In this document: positions 6,811 through 15,080 of the stretch, piece by piece
Layout: each line of letters begins with the position of its first letter
Numbering within the stretch: position 1 is the stretch's first letter
DNA from: Treponema sp.
GTDB lineage: Bacteria; Spirochaetota; Spirochaetia; Treponematales; Treponemataceae
Length of the DNA: 64,000 nucleotides
NCBI GenBank assembly: GCA_017449285.1
Contig: JAFSJX010000075.1
Location: 1 to 64,000 of the forward strand
Reading direction: 5' to 3'
Notes under the pieces: model-generated
What the model was told of the DNA's origin: nothing
Seen by the model: only the letters and a program-made list of their open reading frames with translations
The model's database searches: none
Position numbers and translations under genes: made by a program

Positions 6811-8844
6811 ATGAAAAAAATCATTCTTGCGGCAACCACCGTGTTGACAGCCATCTTCCTCGTCGGCTGCACTCGCACTTCGACACAGACAGACACCAGC
6901 GGCGGAAAGCCATGGATTGACAGTGCCATTCAGGCGAACGTCAAGAAAACAAAGAAGCCCGCGCCACAGGACGACTTCCACCTGCACGTAAACCATGACT
7001 GGCTTTTAAAGGCAAAGATTCCAGAGGGCGAACCAAGATACGGTTCTTTCTCGGAGGCGGCAAAAGAAATAGACGACAAAGTCCTTTCCATTTTGAATGA
7101 CAACACCGTTCCGGGAAATGATGCGGAACAGGTACACGCGCTTTACCATGCATTCCTTGACTGGGATGCGCGCAATGCCGCAGGAACAACCCCCGTCCTT
7201 CCAATCATACAGGACATCCGCGCAATCAAGACAATTGACGACCTTTCAGACTTCATCTGCGACCCCGAACGGAGTTTCTGGACACCAACGCTTGTAAGCA
7301 TAGGTAACGAAGCAAGTTTTGACGATGCCTCGTCATACGCAACCTGCATCAGCACCGACAGCCTTACGCTGGACGATGCCGCAGAATACCAGAACCGCAC
7401 GGAAACGGGAAACCGCTACGCAAAAGGAATATTCCATATTTTTGAGGCAACAGCCGTCCGCCTTGGCTACAGCAAAAAAGAAGCGCAGGATGTATTCGAC
7501 ACAACGCTTGGTTTTGAGGGGAAAATTGCCGCCAAGTCACTGACACAGGCAGATGAAATGTCTCCTGATTATATTCAGAAAATCAACAACTCCTACACCC
7601 CGCAAGAAGTCGCAAAACTCCTTACAAAATTCCCGCTCGTCCGTTATATTGAATCGCAGGGATATGCAAATGCAAAAAAATTCATCATTTTTGAGCCGGA
7701 AGCACTTAAAATGGTGGACGAACTGTACACACAGGAAAACCTTGAATCCATAAAGGCCTACATGCTGATGCACAGCATCCACCTGCTCTCATCATACCTT
7801 GACCAGAAAGCGGACAAGATATGCACCGAAGCAAACAACATCCTCTCAGGCGCAACAGGAAATCTGTCCGATGAAAAACGGGCGGCAAACATGGTACGGG
7901 GCATGCTTCCCGTCCCGATGGCTCGGGCATACCTTGCCCGCTACGACATGAGCGAAATGAAGAAGAAAATAACGGAAATCTGCCGGAACGTAATCGCCAC
8001 CTACCGCGAAATGCTCAAAGGCGAAGACTGGCTTTCCGAAGAGACGCGGGCAAAGGCAATCGAAAAACTTGATGCAATCACCATCCATGCCGTATACCCG
8101 GAAAAATGGATTGACTTCAGCAGCCTCAACCTTAAAGGTCTTTCTTACATGGACGCTACAAAAGCCGTGGCCAACTTTGCACGGAACATAAACCGTTCCC
8201 ACACAAACGGCAAGGTAGACACCGAACTGTGGTCAATACAAGACATCCTGCAGACAAACGCATTTTACAATCCGCAGGACAACTCAATCAACATGATTCT
8301 CGGACTCCTTGCAAACCCCTTCTATTATGAGGGCATGTCCCAGGAAGCACTGCTGGGAAGCATCGGTGCCGTCATCGGACACGAAATCAGCCATGCGTTC
8401 GACACAAACGGCGCGCAATTCGACAAGGACGGTAACTTTGCAAACTGGTGGACAGAGCAGGACTACAAGGCATTCCAGAACCGCGCCGCAAAACTCATTG
8501 CATACTATGACGGCGTTACGCCATGGAAAGGAATGGAGATTCAAGGAAAGAAAATTCAGACCGAAGCGATTGCAGACATGGCTGGCATAAAGGCGATTCT
8601 TCTGATTGCAAAAAAAATGCCGAACTTCGACTACAAGGCATTCTTTGAAGCATACGCCGGAAACTGGAGGATGATTAACACCATCGAATACGAGCAAAAC
8701 CGCATAAAGGCAGACCCTCATCCGCTCAACTACCTGCGCACGAACGTCAGTCTCCAGCAGTACGATGAATTCATGGAGACATTCAACGTACATGAGGGCG
8801 ATAACATGTACCTCGCGCCAAAAGACCGCATTCTCGTCTGGTAA
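6811..8844 (+). CDS. M13-family zinc metallopeptidase lipoprotein (PepO/neprilysin-like)
   Basis: A 677-residue secreted endopeptidase. The N-terminus MKKIILAATTVLTAIFLVGC is a lipoprotein signal with lipobox LVGC, so the enzyme should be anchored in the envelope. The zinc site HEISH is at 524-528 within GAVIGHEISHAFDTNGAQF. The third ligand helix is TEAIADMAGI about 55 residues later, and the upstream substrate-binding strand N-A-F-Y-N-P matches the family. Length is normal for M13. Likely roles are peptide uptake or processing of envelope or host peptides; this is not shown by context. It is monocistronic, with its own promoter and AAGGAG site. Confidence 0.92.
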   Translation: MKKIILAATTVLTAIFLVGCTRTSTQTDTSGGKPWIDSAIQANVKKTKKPAPQDDFHLHVNHDWLLKAKIPEGEPRYGSFSEAAKEIDDKVLSILNDNTVPGNDAEQVHALYHAFLDWDARNAAGTTPVLPIIQDIRAIKTIDDLSDFICDPERSFWTPTLVSIGNEASFDDASSYATCISTDSLTLDDAAEYQNRTETGNRYAKGIFHIFEATAVRLGYSKKEAQDVFDTTLGFEGKIAAKSLTQADEMSPDYIQKINNSYTPQEVAKLLTKFPLVRYIESQGYANAKKFIIFEPEALKMVDELYTQENLESIKAYMLMHSIHLLSSYLDQKADKICTEANNILSGATGNLSDEKRAANMVRGMLPVPMARAYLARYDMSEMKKKITEICRNVIATYREMLKGEDWLSEETRAKAIEKLDAITIHAVYPEKWIDFSSLNLKGLSYMDATKAVANFARNINRSHTNGKVDTELWSIQDILQTNAFYNPQDNSINMILGLLANPFYYEGMSQEALLGSIGAVIGHEISHAFDTNGAQFDKDGNFANWWTEQDYKAFQNRAAKLIAYYDGVTPWKGMEIQGKKIQTEAIADMAGIKAILLIAKKMPNFDYKAFFEAYAGNWRMINTIEYEQNRIKADPHPLNYLRTNVSLQQYDEFMETFNVHEGDNMYLAPKDRILVW

Positions 8845-8924
8845 AAAACGTGGCCAGCCAGAAAGGGGAAGTTCTCTCAGGCTTCCCTTTTCTTCCACAC
8901 AAACTTCGCGCCTTCTGGCAATTC

Positions 8925-9179
8925 CTACAAGACCAACTCATTGTTCATAATTGTCTTTCGGACAATCGTAAGTCTGAATTTTATTATTTTTAGGTTCAGT
9001 TCCGCATAGGGCATGAACTCAACTTTTACCGTCAGCGCAGCCCGGCTGGGAAGAATGACGGGAATAAGGTTCTCCAGTTTTACATTAAATTTGAATTCCG
9101 TGCCCAGCGTAATCGGCAGCCCCATCTGCGGACGAGGCTTCGCTGCTTTGGATGCCGGCAAATATTTCACTGGAAGCAA
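8925..9179 (-). pseudogene. Possible gene remnant, unknown
   Basis: The 398-base interval 8845-9242 has one coding-looking stretch. On the minus strand, 84 codons (from a TTG) use the same codons as the neighbours and read as a small beta-rich segment (GLPITLGTEFKFNVKLENLI, RAALTVKVEFMPYAELNLK). There is no ribosome-binding site, and I recognise no family. It may be the end of a lost gene. The rest of the interval shows only a weak inverted repeat just after the peptidase stop. Confidence 0.3.
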
Positions 9180-9242
9180 AATTCTTTGTGTGCGATGTTC
9201 TTTTGTGTGTTCTTTTGGCGAATTTGTGTATATAATAGGAGT

Positions 9243-10343
9243 ATGAGCGCAGAAAATGTTGAGAACAGAAAGAATCGGAAATTAGGACGAAAAGGAATTC
9301 TTTTTCGTGTGACCAGTGGTTTGTGGCGCACGGCAAAATCTCATTCAACCGCTATCGGAATTTTACTGGGCATATTGTTCCTGTGTTTTTTGATGACGAT
9401 GGTGGCGTTCGGGCTGATTCTCTCTAAAATTCAGCGGACGTATGCCGTGCTGGTCATGTTCATTACGACGTTCGTGCTGACTATTCCGAGCCACTATCTG
9501 CTGATTCGGCTGGTGTATCGGCTGACGGGGAAGCATTTTCTGGACAAATACGAGCGTGAGCGTGAGGTTGCGGCTCTTCGGGCAGAACTTGCGGAGAAAA
9601 AGCAGGAAGAGGAAACGCGGCGCAACAATAATTTTCCGCAGGAGCGCGGGCAGAAAGTCAGTTGGCTTCCCGTGTGGGAACAGCGCATTGACCAGCCGAT
9701 TTTTGACAGCGTTCCCTATGAAAGCGAAAAACGGGTGGCATTTGACCGTCACAATATTTTGGTGCGTGGCGCGAAAAAAATGTATCACTGGGTTGTTCCC
9801 GTTAAAATCAACATCAACGCTGAAAAAGAAAAACCCGACAAGGAAGAGCGGCTGTATGTGGCGGGCCATATCACCGGACGCCGAATTTTCTGGGTGGACG
9901 CGGACGAAATTATGGTCAACATTGATGACCCCACGACATTTTTGGTCTACGGACTTGACCAAAGCGCAATTCATGCGGGATTTTTGGACGATGCGGAGAT
10001 ACCTTCGTTCCGTGTGGATAAATATTTTAGTTGGGCTGTCAGCACTTCGGGCGGAAAATCAGGCGGTTCTGACAACATCAAAAAATTTGAGCTTATCCGC
10101 GATGACGAGATGACCGTTCGTTCCAGCCGTATTTCGTTGCATTGGGACAGGCTTGTTGACGACATAAAAACCGACACTTCCCGCGTGATGAACGACGTGC
10201 TTTCTGCCACAAAGGAAAAAATTATCGCCACGCTCAAAACGATGGATGCTTCCAAGCGCGTTGAATTTGTGGACGCAAAGACTGTCGGCACGGAGCAAAA
10301 ATTCTTGACCTATTTTGATTTGAGCGGCAAAGTCGAACAGTAA
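9243..10343 (+). CDS. Uncharacterised two-helix membrane protein
   Basis: A 366-residue protein I do not recognise. A basic N-terminus is followed by two membrane helices at about 40-60 and 67-90 (AIGILLGILFLCFLMTMVAF; AVLVMFITTFVLTIPSHYLL). A charged helix follows (KYEREREVAALRAELAEKKQ), then a soluble domain of about 240 residues containing WVDADEIMVNIDDPTTFLVYG. The topology suggests a short periplasmic loop with a large cytoplasmic C-terminus. A perfect TATAAT (9231-9236) lies six bases before the ATG at 9243, and AGGAG lies between them. It is therefore either leaderless or very short-leadered. A family-1 repeat follows the stop directly. Confidence 0.75.
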   Translation: MSAENVENRKNRKLGRKGILFRVTSGLWRTAKSHSTAIGILLGILFLCFLMTMVAFGLILSKIQRTYAVLVMFITTFVLTIPSHYLLIRLVYRLTGKHFLDKYEREREVAALRAELAEKKQEEETRRNNNFPQERGQKVSWLPVWEQRIDQPIFDSVPYESEKRVAFDRHNILVRGAKKMYHWVVPVKININAEKEKPDKEERLYVAGHITGRRIFWVDADEIMVNIDDPTTFLVYGLDQSAIHAGFLDDAEIPSFRVDKYFSWAVSTSGGKSGGSDNIKKFELIRDDEMTVRSSRISLHWDRLVDDIKTDTSRVMNDVLSATKEKIIATLKTMDASKRVEFVDAKTVGTEQKFLTYFDLSGKVEQ

Positions 10344-10347
10344 CGGC

Positions 10348-10446
10348 GGGCGTTGCGGGGCTGAAAAGCGGAAAATTGCCCCGCAGAATGGGGTGTGGTG
10401 AAAACCGCGTAGCGGGTTGAACCCAGGGGAAAGGCTTTTCCCCTCC
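10348..10446 (+). repeat. Family-1 palindromic repeat, copy B
   Basis: It begins five bases after a TAA stop. Hairpins: GCGGGGC(TGAAAAGC...)GCCCCGC; ACCGC(GTA)GCGGG; GGGGAAAGGCTTTTCCCC. The core GGGGCTGAAAAGC is shared with copies A, C and D. Confidence 0.8.
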
Positions 10447-10483
10447 TCTTTATATTCTTGCGGGAATGCGGTATACTGAGGGT

Positions 10484-11812
10484 ATGAATGGTCGTTTGTG
10501 CAGGCGGGCGGGATTTTTTCTTTTTTTGCTCGCGTTTTTTTCAGTGGTGATGGCGTGCGGGTCTACGTTGGGGTACAGCGTTGTCTTGTGGAATGACAGC
10601 GAGAACCAGTTGCAGGACGGAACGATTGTCCGTGTGTATATCCGCTCAAATATTTCTCATGTGTATGTGATTGGGCTTCCTGAGTCAAATAAAAAAGTGG
10701 AGATTCCGCTGTGGATGCTGACTGAGCCGACGAACATGAAAAAAGCGAAAAGAATTGCGGCGCGCTATGCGGAATATGAGCATACCTATGCTTCGGTCAA
10801 ACTGGACGGGCTTCCGATTCGGGCGGAGGCGGTGAACACGTCGAAACAGGTCTATCGTCTGCGTGAAAAAGAAATTATCCGCGTTCTGTACAAGGGAAAA
10901 GGACAGGCGGTGACAAACGGAAAGGGCAATATGCAGGGCGAATGGCTTCGGGTACTGACTTCGGGCGGAACGCAGGGCTGGTGCTTTTCGTACAATCTGG
11001 ATTTGTTTCAGGCGGATGCGCAGGGGCTTTCTCAGAACAAGAATTCGGATTCCGTGGTGGAAAAGGCGGACACGTTGTTGGATGCGGTGATTACAAAAGC
11101 GTGGTATCCGGAGCAATATCTTGATATGATTCAGAACAAGCGCATTGACCCTTCAAGAATGGACGCGACTTATGGATTCGGCATTGCGACGGACTATCAG
11201 ACGATTCGGCTGGCATTGCAGTCAACGTCGCTTTCGTGGAAATATTCGGGCATTGAGAAGGCGAGCGACAAGGTGTACCATTTTGCGGAAACGCCGGTGA
11301 CGATGACGGTACGCAATGAAAACGAAATCGCCGTGCAGTTTACCGACAATGACGGCAAAATCAAATCGCAGAATTTTGTCGCGCTTTCGGAGAATATTTC
11401 CGCGCTCTTGCAGGAAGAAATCAACCGTCGCTCAAAGGAACTGGAGCAACTGCGGCTTTTCGGTCCGTCATTCTCCAGCTCAAACTACGGCAAACTTTCG
11501 TTCCGCGAGGGAAATCTGTTCACGTGGAGCGGCTACAACCTGCTTGTCCCGTCGATAATCGCAAAGTCGGCGAAAGGAAACGGCACGGTCAGCGTGAATT
11601 ATTTTATCTCCAGTTCGCTCAAAACTTCGTATGACGGTATTCTGACGTTCCGTTTTAACGAAATGGCAAAAGAAGTGAATTTCCTGTACAAGATGACTGA
11701 TGATGGCTTGCGACTGGAAGATGCGACTCAGGCGCAAATCAGTAACGGCGTGGTGGTAAGCCGAAGTTCAAGTCCCTTGGTTATTTTCTTTGCCCACGAC
11801 ACAGGACGGTAG
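10484..11812 (+). CDS. Lipoprotein with SH3-like domain, unknown function
   Basis: A 442-residue exported protein. The signal peptide MNGRLCRRAGFFLFLLAFFS ends in a lipobox-like VMAC. Near residues 100-170 is an SH3b-like stretch (VRVYIRSN earlier, then REKEIIRVLYKGKGQA and GEWLRVLTSGGTQGWCFSYN), the pattern of bacterial SH3 domains that bind peptidoglycan or peptides. The remaining 260 residues are beta-rich and unrecognised. TATACT (10472-10477) is six bases before the ATG at 10484, so I chose that start over 10466, which lies upstream of the -10 box. The ABC-F gene starts two bases after the stop, so the two are cotranscribed. Confidence 0.75.
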   Translation: MNGRLCRRAGFFLFLLAFFSVVMACGSTLGYSVVLWNDSENQLQDGTIVRVYIRSNISHVYVIGLPESNKKVEIPLWMLTEPTNMKKAKRIAARYAEYEHTYASVKLDGLPIRAEAVNTSKQVYRLREKEIIRVLYKGKGQAVTNGKGNMQGEWLRVLTSGGTQGWCFSYNLDLFQADAQGLSQNKNSDSVVEKADTLLDAVITKAWYPEQYLDMIQNKRIDPSRMDATYGFGIATDYQTIRLALQSTSLSWKYSGIEKASDKVYHFAETPVTMTVRNENEIAVQFTDNDGKIKSQNFVALSENISALLQEEINRRSKELEQLRLFGPSFSSSNYGKLSFREGNLFTWSGYNLLVPSIIAKSAKGNGTVSVNYFISSSLKTSYDGILTFRFNEMAKEVNFLYKMTDDGLRLEDATQAQISNGVVVSRSSSPLVIFFAHDTGR

Positions 11813-11814
11813 CC

Positions 11815-13869
11815 GTGGCATTCGTTCAATTCTCTCAGGTTTCACTTGCCTTCGGCGACCGTGATATTCTCAAAAATGTGTCAGTCAATTTGCAGGCAGG
11901 AAGCAAAGCTGCTCTGACAGGCGCAAACGGTGCGGGAAAGTCTACGCTTATAAAGGTGATGGCAGGTCTTTTAGAGCCTGATAGCGGTACTCGTGTCGCC
12001 CAAAAAGATGCCCGCATTTCCTATCTTCCGCAGAGCGGACTGACCCATCATGGCTGTACCCTGCGGGAAGAGGCGGACAAGGCATTTGCCTTTGGCTACG
12101 AACTGAATGAAGAACTGGAGCGCATCGGCGATGAGTTGCAGAAAAATCCGCCAAATACCAAAGTGCTGCTCGAAAAGCACGATGCGATTCTAACGGAACT
12201 GGAAAATTCTGGCTGGAACAGGCGCGGCGTGACGGCGGAGCAGGTGCTGATTGGTCTGGGCTTTAGCCACGAGGATTTGGACAGGCAGACCGAGGAGTTT
12301 TCGGGCGGCTGGCAGATGAGGATTGCCCTTGCCAAGGCACTGATGGTGAACCCCGACATTCTGCTTTTGGACGAGCCGACCAATTATCTGGACATTGAGG
12401 CGCGCGCTTGGCTTGAAAAATTTCTCAAGGATTACAATGGCGGCTTTCTGCTGGTCAGTCATGACCGCTATTTTCTTGACCACACCATAAATGTCGTGTA
12501 CGAACTTTTTAACGGCGACCTGCACAAATATCCCGGCAATTTTACCCACTACGAAAAGACGCGGGAAGTGGAACTTGAAACGCTGATTTCCCAGTATGAG
12601 CAGCAGCAGGCGGAAATTGCAAAACTGGAAGATTTTATCCGCAGATTCGGCGTAAAGGCGACCAAGGCGGCACAGGCGCAGGAAAGGCAGAAGATGCTGG
12701 ACAGGCTGCGGGAAAATGAGATTGTCATACCGGAATCCCTCAAAAAGATTCATTTTACCTTTCCCGCCGCTCCTCATGCAGGTCGCCTTGTCCTCACGCT
12801 GGAAAAAGTGACAAAATCCTACGACGGAAATGCACCTGTTCTGAAAGACGTGGACTTGCTCGTGGAAAATGGCGACCGACTTGTGGTTGCGGGGCATAAC
12901 GGCGCGGGAAAGTCAACTTTGCTCAGAATTATCGCAGACGCGGCGGGTCTTGCGGGCGGCGACAGTGATTTTTCAGGCGAGGTAAAACTGGGGGCGGGCG
13001 TTTCGGTGGGCTATTTTTCTCAGGACAACGCCGAGTCGCTCAAAGGCAGTCAGACGATTCTGGATTTGCTCGAAAGCGAAGCCCCCCTGGAACTGATTCC
13101 CCGACTGCGCGACATGCTGGGAGCCTTCCTCTTCCGTGGCGATGATGTCTTCAAGTCCATTGACGTTCTGAGCGGCGGTGAAAAAAGCCGTGTCGCATTG
13201 CTTCGTCTCCTCCTGCGTCCCGTGAACCTGCTCGTCCTTGACGAACCGACCAACCATCTGGACATGCATTCCAAGGACGTGCTCATGGATGCCCTCAAGG
13301 ATTTTGGCGGCACCGTCATTTTTGTCAGCCATGACCGGGGTTTTATCGAAGGTCTTTCCACCCGTGTTCTGGAACTCAAACCTGGACGCTACCGAACCTT
13401 CCCTGGCGACTATGCCTATTACATGCAGCGGCTGGAAGACGAGGCGAACGGTATTGTAGGTACAGAAAATTTGGAGGGGAAAAGCCCGCTTGAAACTTCG
13501 CCTAGCGGCTCGTTGCGAATGTCCCCTAGTTCGCACTCCGTTGCTCACATACCCCTTTCGCCTAAGGGGCAAGACCCCTTAAAATCCCCGGCAAATGCTC
13601 CCGTCAGCACAACCAAACAAAGTTGGGAAGAGCAGAAAAAACTCGCCTCTGAGCGCAGAAAACTGGAGCGCGAAGTTGCCGCTCTTGAAAAAGAAATTGA
13701 AACGGTAGAAAATAAACTCAAGGAAGCGCAGATAAAAATGTCGAATCCCGACGTGTACTCCAACGGCGAAAAAGCCAAAGCCGTACAGCGGGAAATTGAC
13801 GAGTTGAGCGCACAACTGGAAAACTTGAACACCCGCTGGGAAACGGCGGCGGAAAAAATGGAGGAATAG
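11815..13869 (+). CDS. ABC-F family ATPase (translation/ribosome-associated)
   Basis: A 684-residue soluble protein with two ABC domains and no membrane part. Walker A sites are GANGAGKST (about 36) and GHNGAGKST (about 360). Signatures are SGGWQMRIALAKAL and LSGGEKSRVAL. Walker B sites are LLLDEPTNYLD and LVLDEPTNHLD. The linker helix lies between the domains, and a C-terminal coiled coil (KLASERRKLEREVAALEKEI) is of the Uup/YdiF kind. ABC-F proteins bind the ribosomal E site and relieve stalls or antibiotic effects; which subfamily this is cannot be said. Residues about 553-592 are unlike any ABC-F linker and are encoded by a palindromic repeat (13474-13592). The start is GTG, two bases after the upstream stop. 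Confidence 0.9.
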   Translation: MAFVQFSQVSLAFGDRDILKNVSVNLQAGSKAALTGANGAGKSTLIKVMAGLLEPDSGTRVAQKDARISYLPQSGLTHHGCTLREEADKAFAFGYELNEELERIGDELQKNPPNTKVLLEKHDAILTELENSGWNRRGVTAEQVLIGLGFSHEDLDRQTEEFSGGWQMRIALAKALMVNPDILLLDEPTNYLDIEARAWLEKFLKDYNGGFLLVSHDRYFLDHTINVVYELFNGDLHKYPGNFTHYEKTREVELETLISQYEQQQAEIAKLEDFIRRFGVKATKAAQAQERQKMLDRLRENEIVIPESLKKIHFTFPAAPHAGRLVLTLEKVTKSYDGNAPVLKDVDLLVENGDRLVVAGHNGAGKSTLLRIIADAAGLAGGDSDFSGEVKLGAGVSVGYFSQDNAESLKGSQTILDLLESEAPLELIPRLRDMLGAFLFRGDDVFKSIDVLSGGEKSRVALLRLLLRPVNLLVLDEPTNHLDMHSKDVLMDALKDFGGTVIFVSHDRGFIEGLSTRVLELKPGRYRTFPGDYAYYMQRLEDEANGIVGTENLEGKSPLETSPSGSLRMSPSSHSVAHIPLSPKGQDPLKSPANAPVSTTKQSWEEQKKLASERRKLEREVAALEKEIETVENKLKEAQIKMSNPDVYSNGEKAKAVQREIDELSAQLENLNTRWETAAEKMEE
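13474..13592 (+). repeat. Repeat-derived in-frame insertion in the ABC-F gene
   Basis: Hairpin-rich DNA with CCTAAGGGGCAAGACCCCTT and ACCCCTTTCGCCTAAGGGG. It closely matches the reverse complement of the intergenic repeat at 33297-33378. It is translated as a Ser/Pro-rich linker (LETSPSGSLRMSPSSHSVAH) between the second ABC domain and the coiled coil. Confidence 0.65.
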
Positions 13870-13870
13870 A

Positions 13871-14854
13871 ATGAAAGTTTTGGTAATCGGAGGCGCAGGC
13901 TATATTGGAAGCCATGTTGTAAAGGCGTTGATGGCAAAAGGACACGCGGTGACGGTGTTCGACAATCTTTCCAGCGGGCTGCGCCAGAATCTGTTTAAGG
14001 AAAACGATTTTGTTCACGGCGACATTCTGAACACTGAGCAGTTGGACAAGGCTTTTGCGCGCGGCTTTGACGCATTCATTCATCTGGCGGCTTTTAAGGC
14101 GGCGGGTGAGTCTATGATTGAGCCAGAAAAATATTCGGTCAACAACCTGACGGGCACGATTAACATTATGAACGCCGCCCTCAAGCATGATTGCAGGAAG
14201 ATGGTCTTTTCTTCCAGTGCGGCAGTCTTTGGCGAGCCTCAGTATCTCCCGATTGACGAAAAGCACCCCAAAAATCCCGAAAACTACTACGGCTTTACCA
14301 AACTGAACATAGAGCAGATTATGCAGTGGTACGACAAACTCAAAGGACTTCGTTTTGCCGCGCTCCGTTACTTCAACGCGGCGGGCTACGACCCTGAGGG
14401 CATTCTGTACGGTCTGGAGCAGAATCCCGCAAACTTGCTCCCTGTCATTATGGAGACTGCCTGCGGTATGCGAAAGCAGCTCAAAGTCTTTGGAAATGAC
14501 TACGACACCCGCGATGGCACCTGTATCCGCGACTATGTGCATGTGACCGACCTTGCCGATGCCCATGTGCGCGCGCTGGACTACATCAGCAAAAACGACA
14601 GGAGCCTGACCGTCAATCTGGGAAGCGAAAGCGGCGTAACGGTTTCCGAAATGCTTGACGCTGCCCGAAGAATCACGGGAAAGGAGATTCCTGCAGAATA
14701 TGTCGGCCGCCGCCCAGGGGATCCTGCCTGTCTGTATGCCACTTCTGCCTATGCCCGCGAGACCTTGGACTGGAAGCCGAAGTACAGCGACGTGGATTCA
14801 TTGATTTCGACCACATGGAACGCATACCAAAAGTTTTTGGCTGAAAAGAACTAG
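13871..14854 (+). CDS. galE: UDP-glucose 4-epimerase
   Basis: A 327-residue short-chain-dehydrogenase-fold enzyme interconverting UDP-glucose and UDP-galactose with tightly bound NAD. The N-terminal GGAGYIGSHV is the nucleotide loop. SSSAAVFG supplies the catalytic Ser/Thr region, and Y140-x3-K144 (YGFTK) is the catalytic pair. RYFNAAGYDPEG, IRDYVHVTDLADAH and NLGSESGVTVSEM are standard GalE blocks. It starts one base after the ABC-F stop with GAGG before the ATG, so it is the third gene of an operon. It probably supplies UDP-sugars for envelope glycans or galactose use. A family-2 repeat begins directly at its stop codon. Confidence 0.93.
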   Translation: MKVLVIGGAGYIGSHVVKALMAKGHAVTVFDNLSSGLRQNLFKENDFVHGDILNTEQLDKAFARGFDAFIHLAAFKAAGESMIEPEKYSVNNLTGTINIMNAALKHDCRKMVFSSSAAVFGEPQYLPIDEKHPKNPENYYGFTKLNIEQIMQWYDKLKGLRFAALRYFNAAGYDPEGILYGLEQNPANLLPVIMETACGMRKQLKVFGNDYDTRDGTCIRDYVHVTDLADAHVRALDYISKNDRSLTVNLGSESGVTVSEMLDAARRITGKEIPAEYVGRRPGDPACLYATSAYARETLDWKPKYSDVDSLISTTWNAYQKFLAEKN

Positions 14855-14982
14855 GGGGGCGTTCGTCGGGCGTTACCCTACGCGGCTTTTCCGCTTCGGG
14901 TCGCTATGTCCGGGGCTTGCTTACGCGCGGTGCTCCACTTTGTTGCGCACTGGCTGCGCCACCCCTACCAGCGCTAACGCAT
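14855..14982 (+). repeat. Family-2 repeat, copy 1
   Basis: It starts at the base after the galE TAG (GGGGGGCGTT) and ends GCGCTAACGCAT. It contains the family landmarks GGGCGTTACCC and CGGGTCGCTATGTCCG plus short GC-rich hairpins. Confidence 0.7.
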
Positions 14983-14985
14983 ACA

Positions 14986-15060
14986 TTCCTCACGGAAGTC
15001 CAGAGAAGGCAGAGAAATTTCCAAAAAAACTCTGTGTCTCTGTCACTCGGTGAGGATTTA
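14986..15060. repeat. CTCTGTG-type palindromic repeat, copy 2
   Basis: The arms CCTCACGGAAGTCCAGAGA and TCTCTGTCACTCGGTGAGG can fold into a long hairpin with a short A-rich loop. As with copy 1, the GTGAGGATTTA end points at the start of a gene, here the M20 peptidase. Confidence 0.75.
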
Positions 15061-15080
15061 AAAACACAGGAGAAAAACTG

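Noticed and set aside
13718-14566. A 282-codon minus-strand frame opposite the ABC-F/galE junction
   Set aside because: It is antisense to two well-supported genes and shows no domain, ribosome-binding site or sensible composition; it arises from the high third-position GC of galE.
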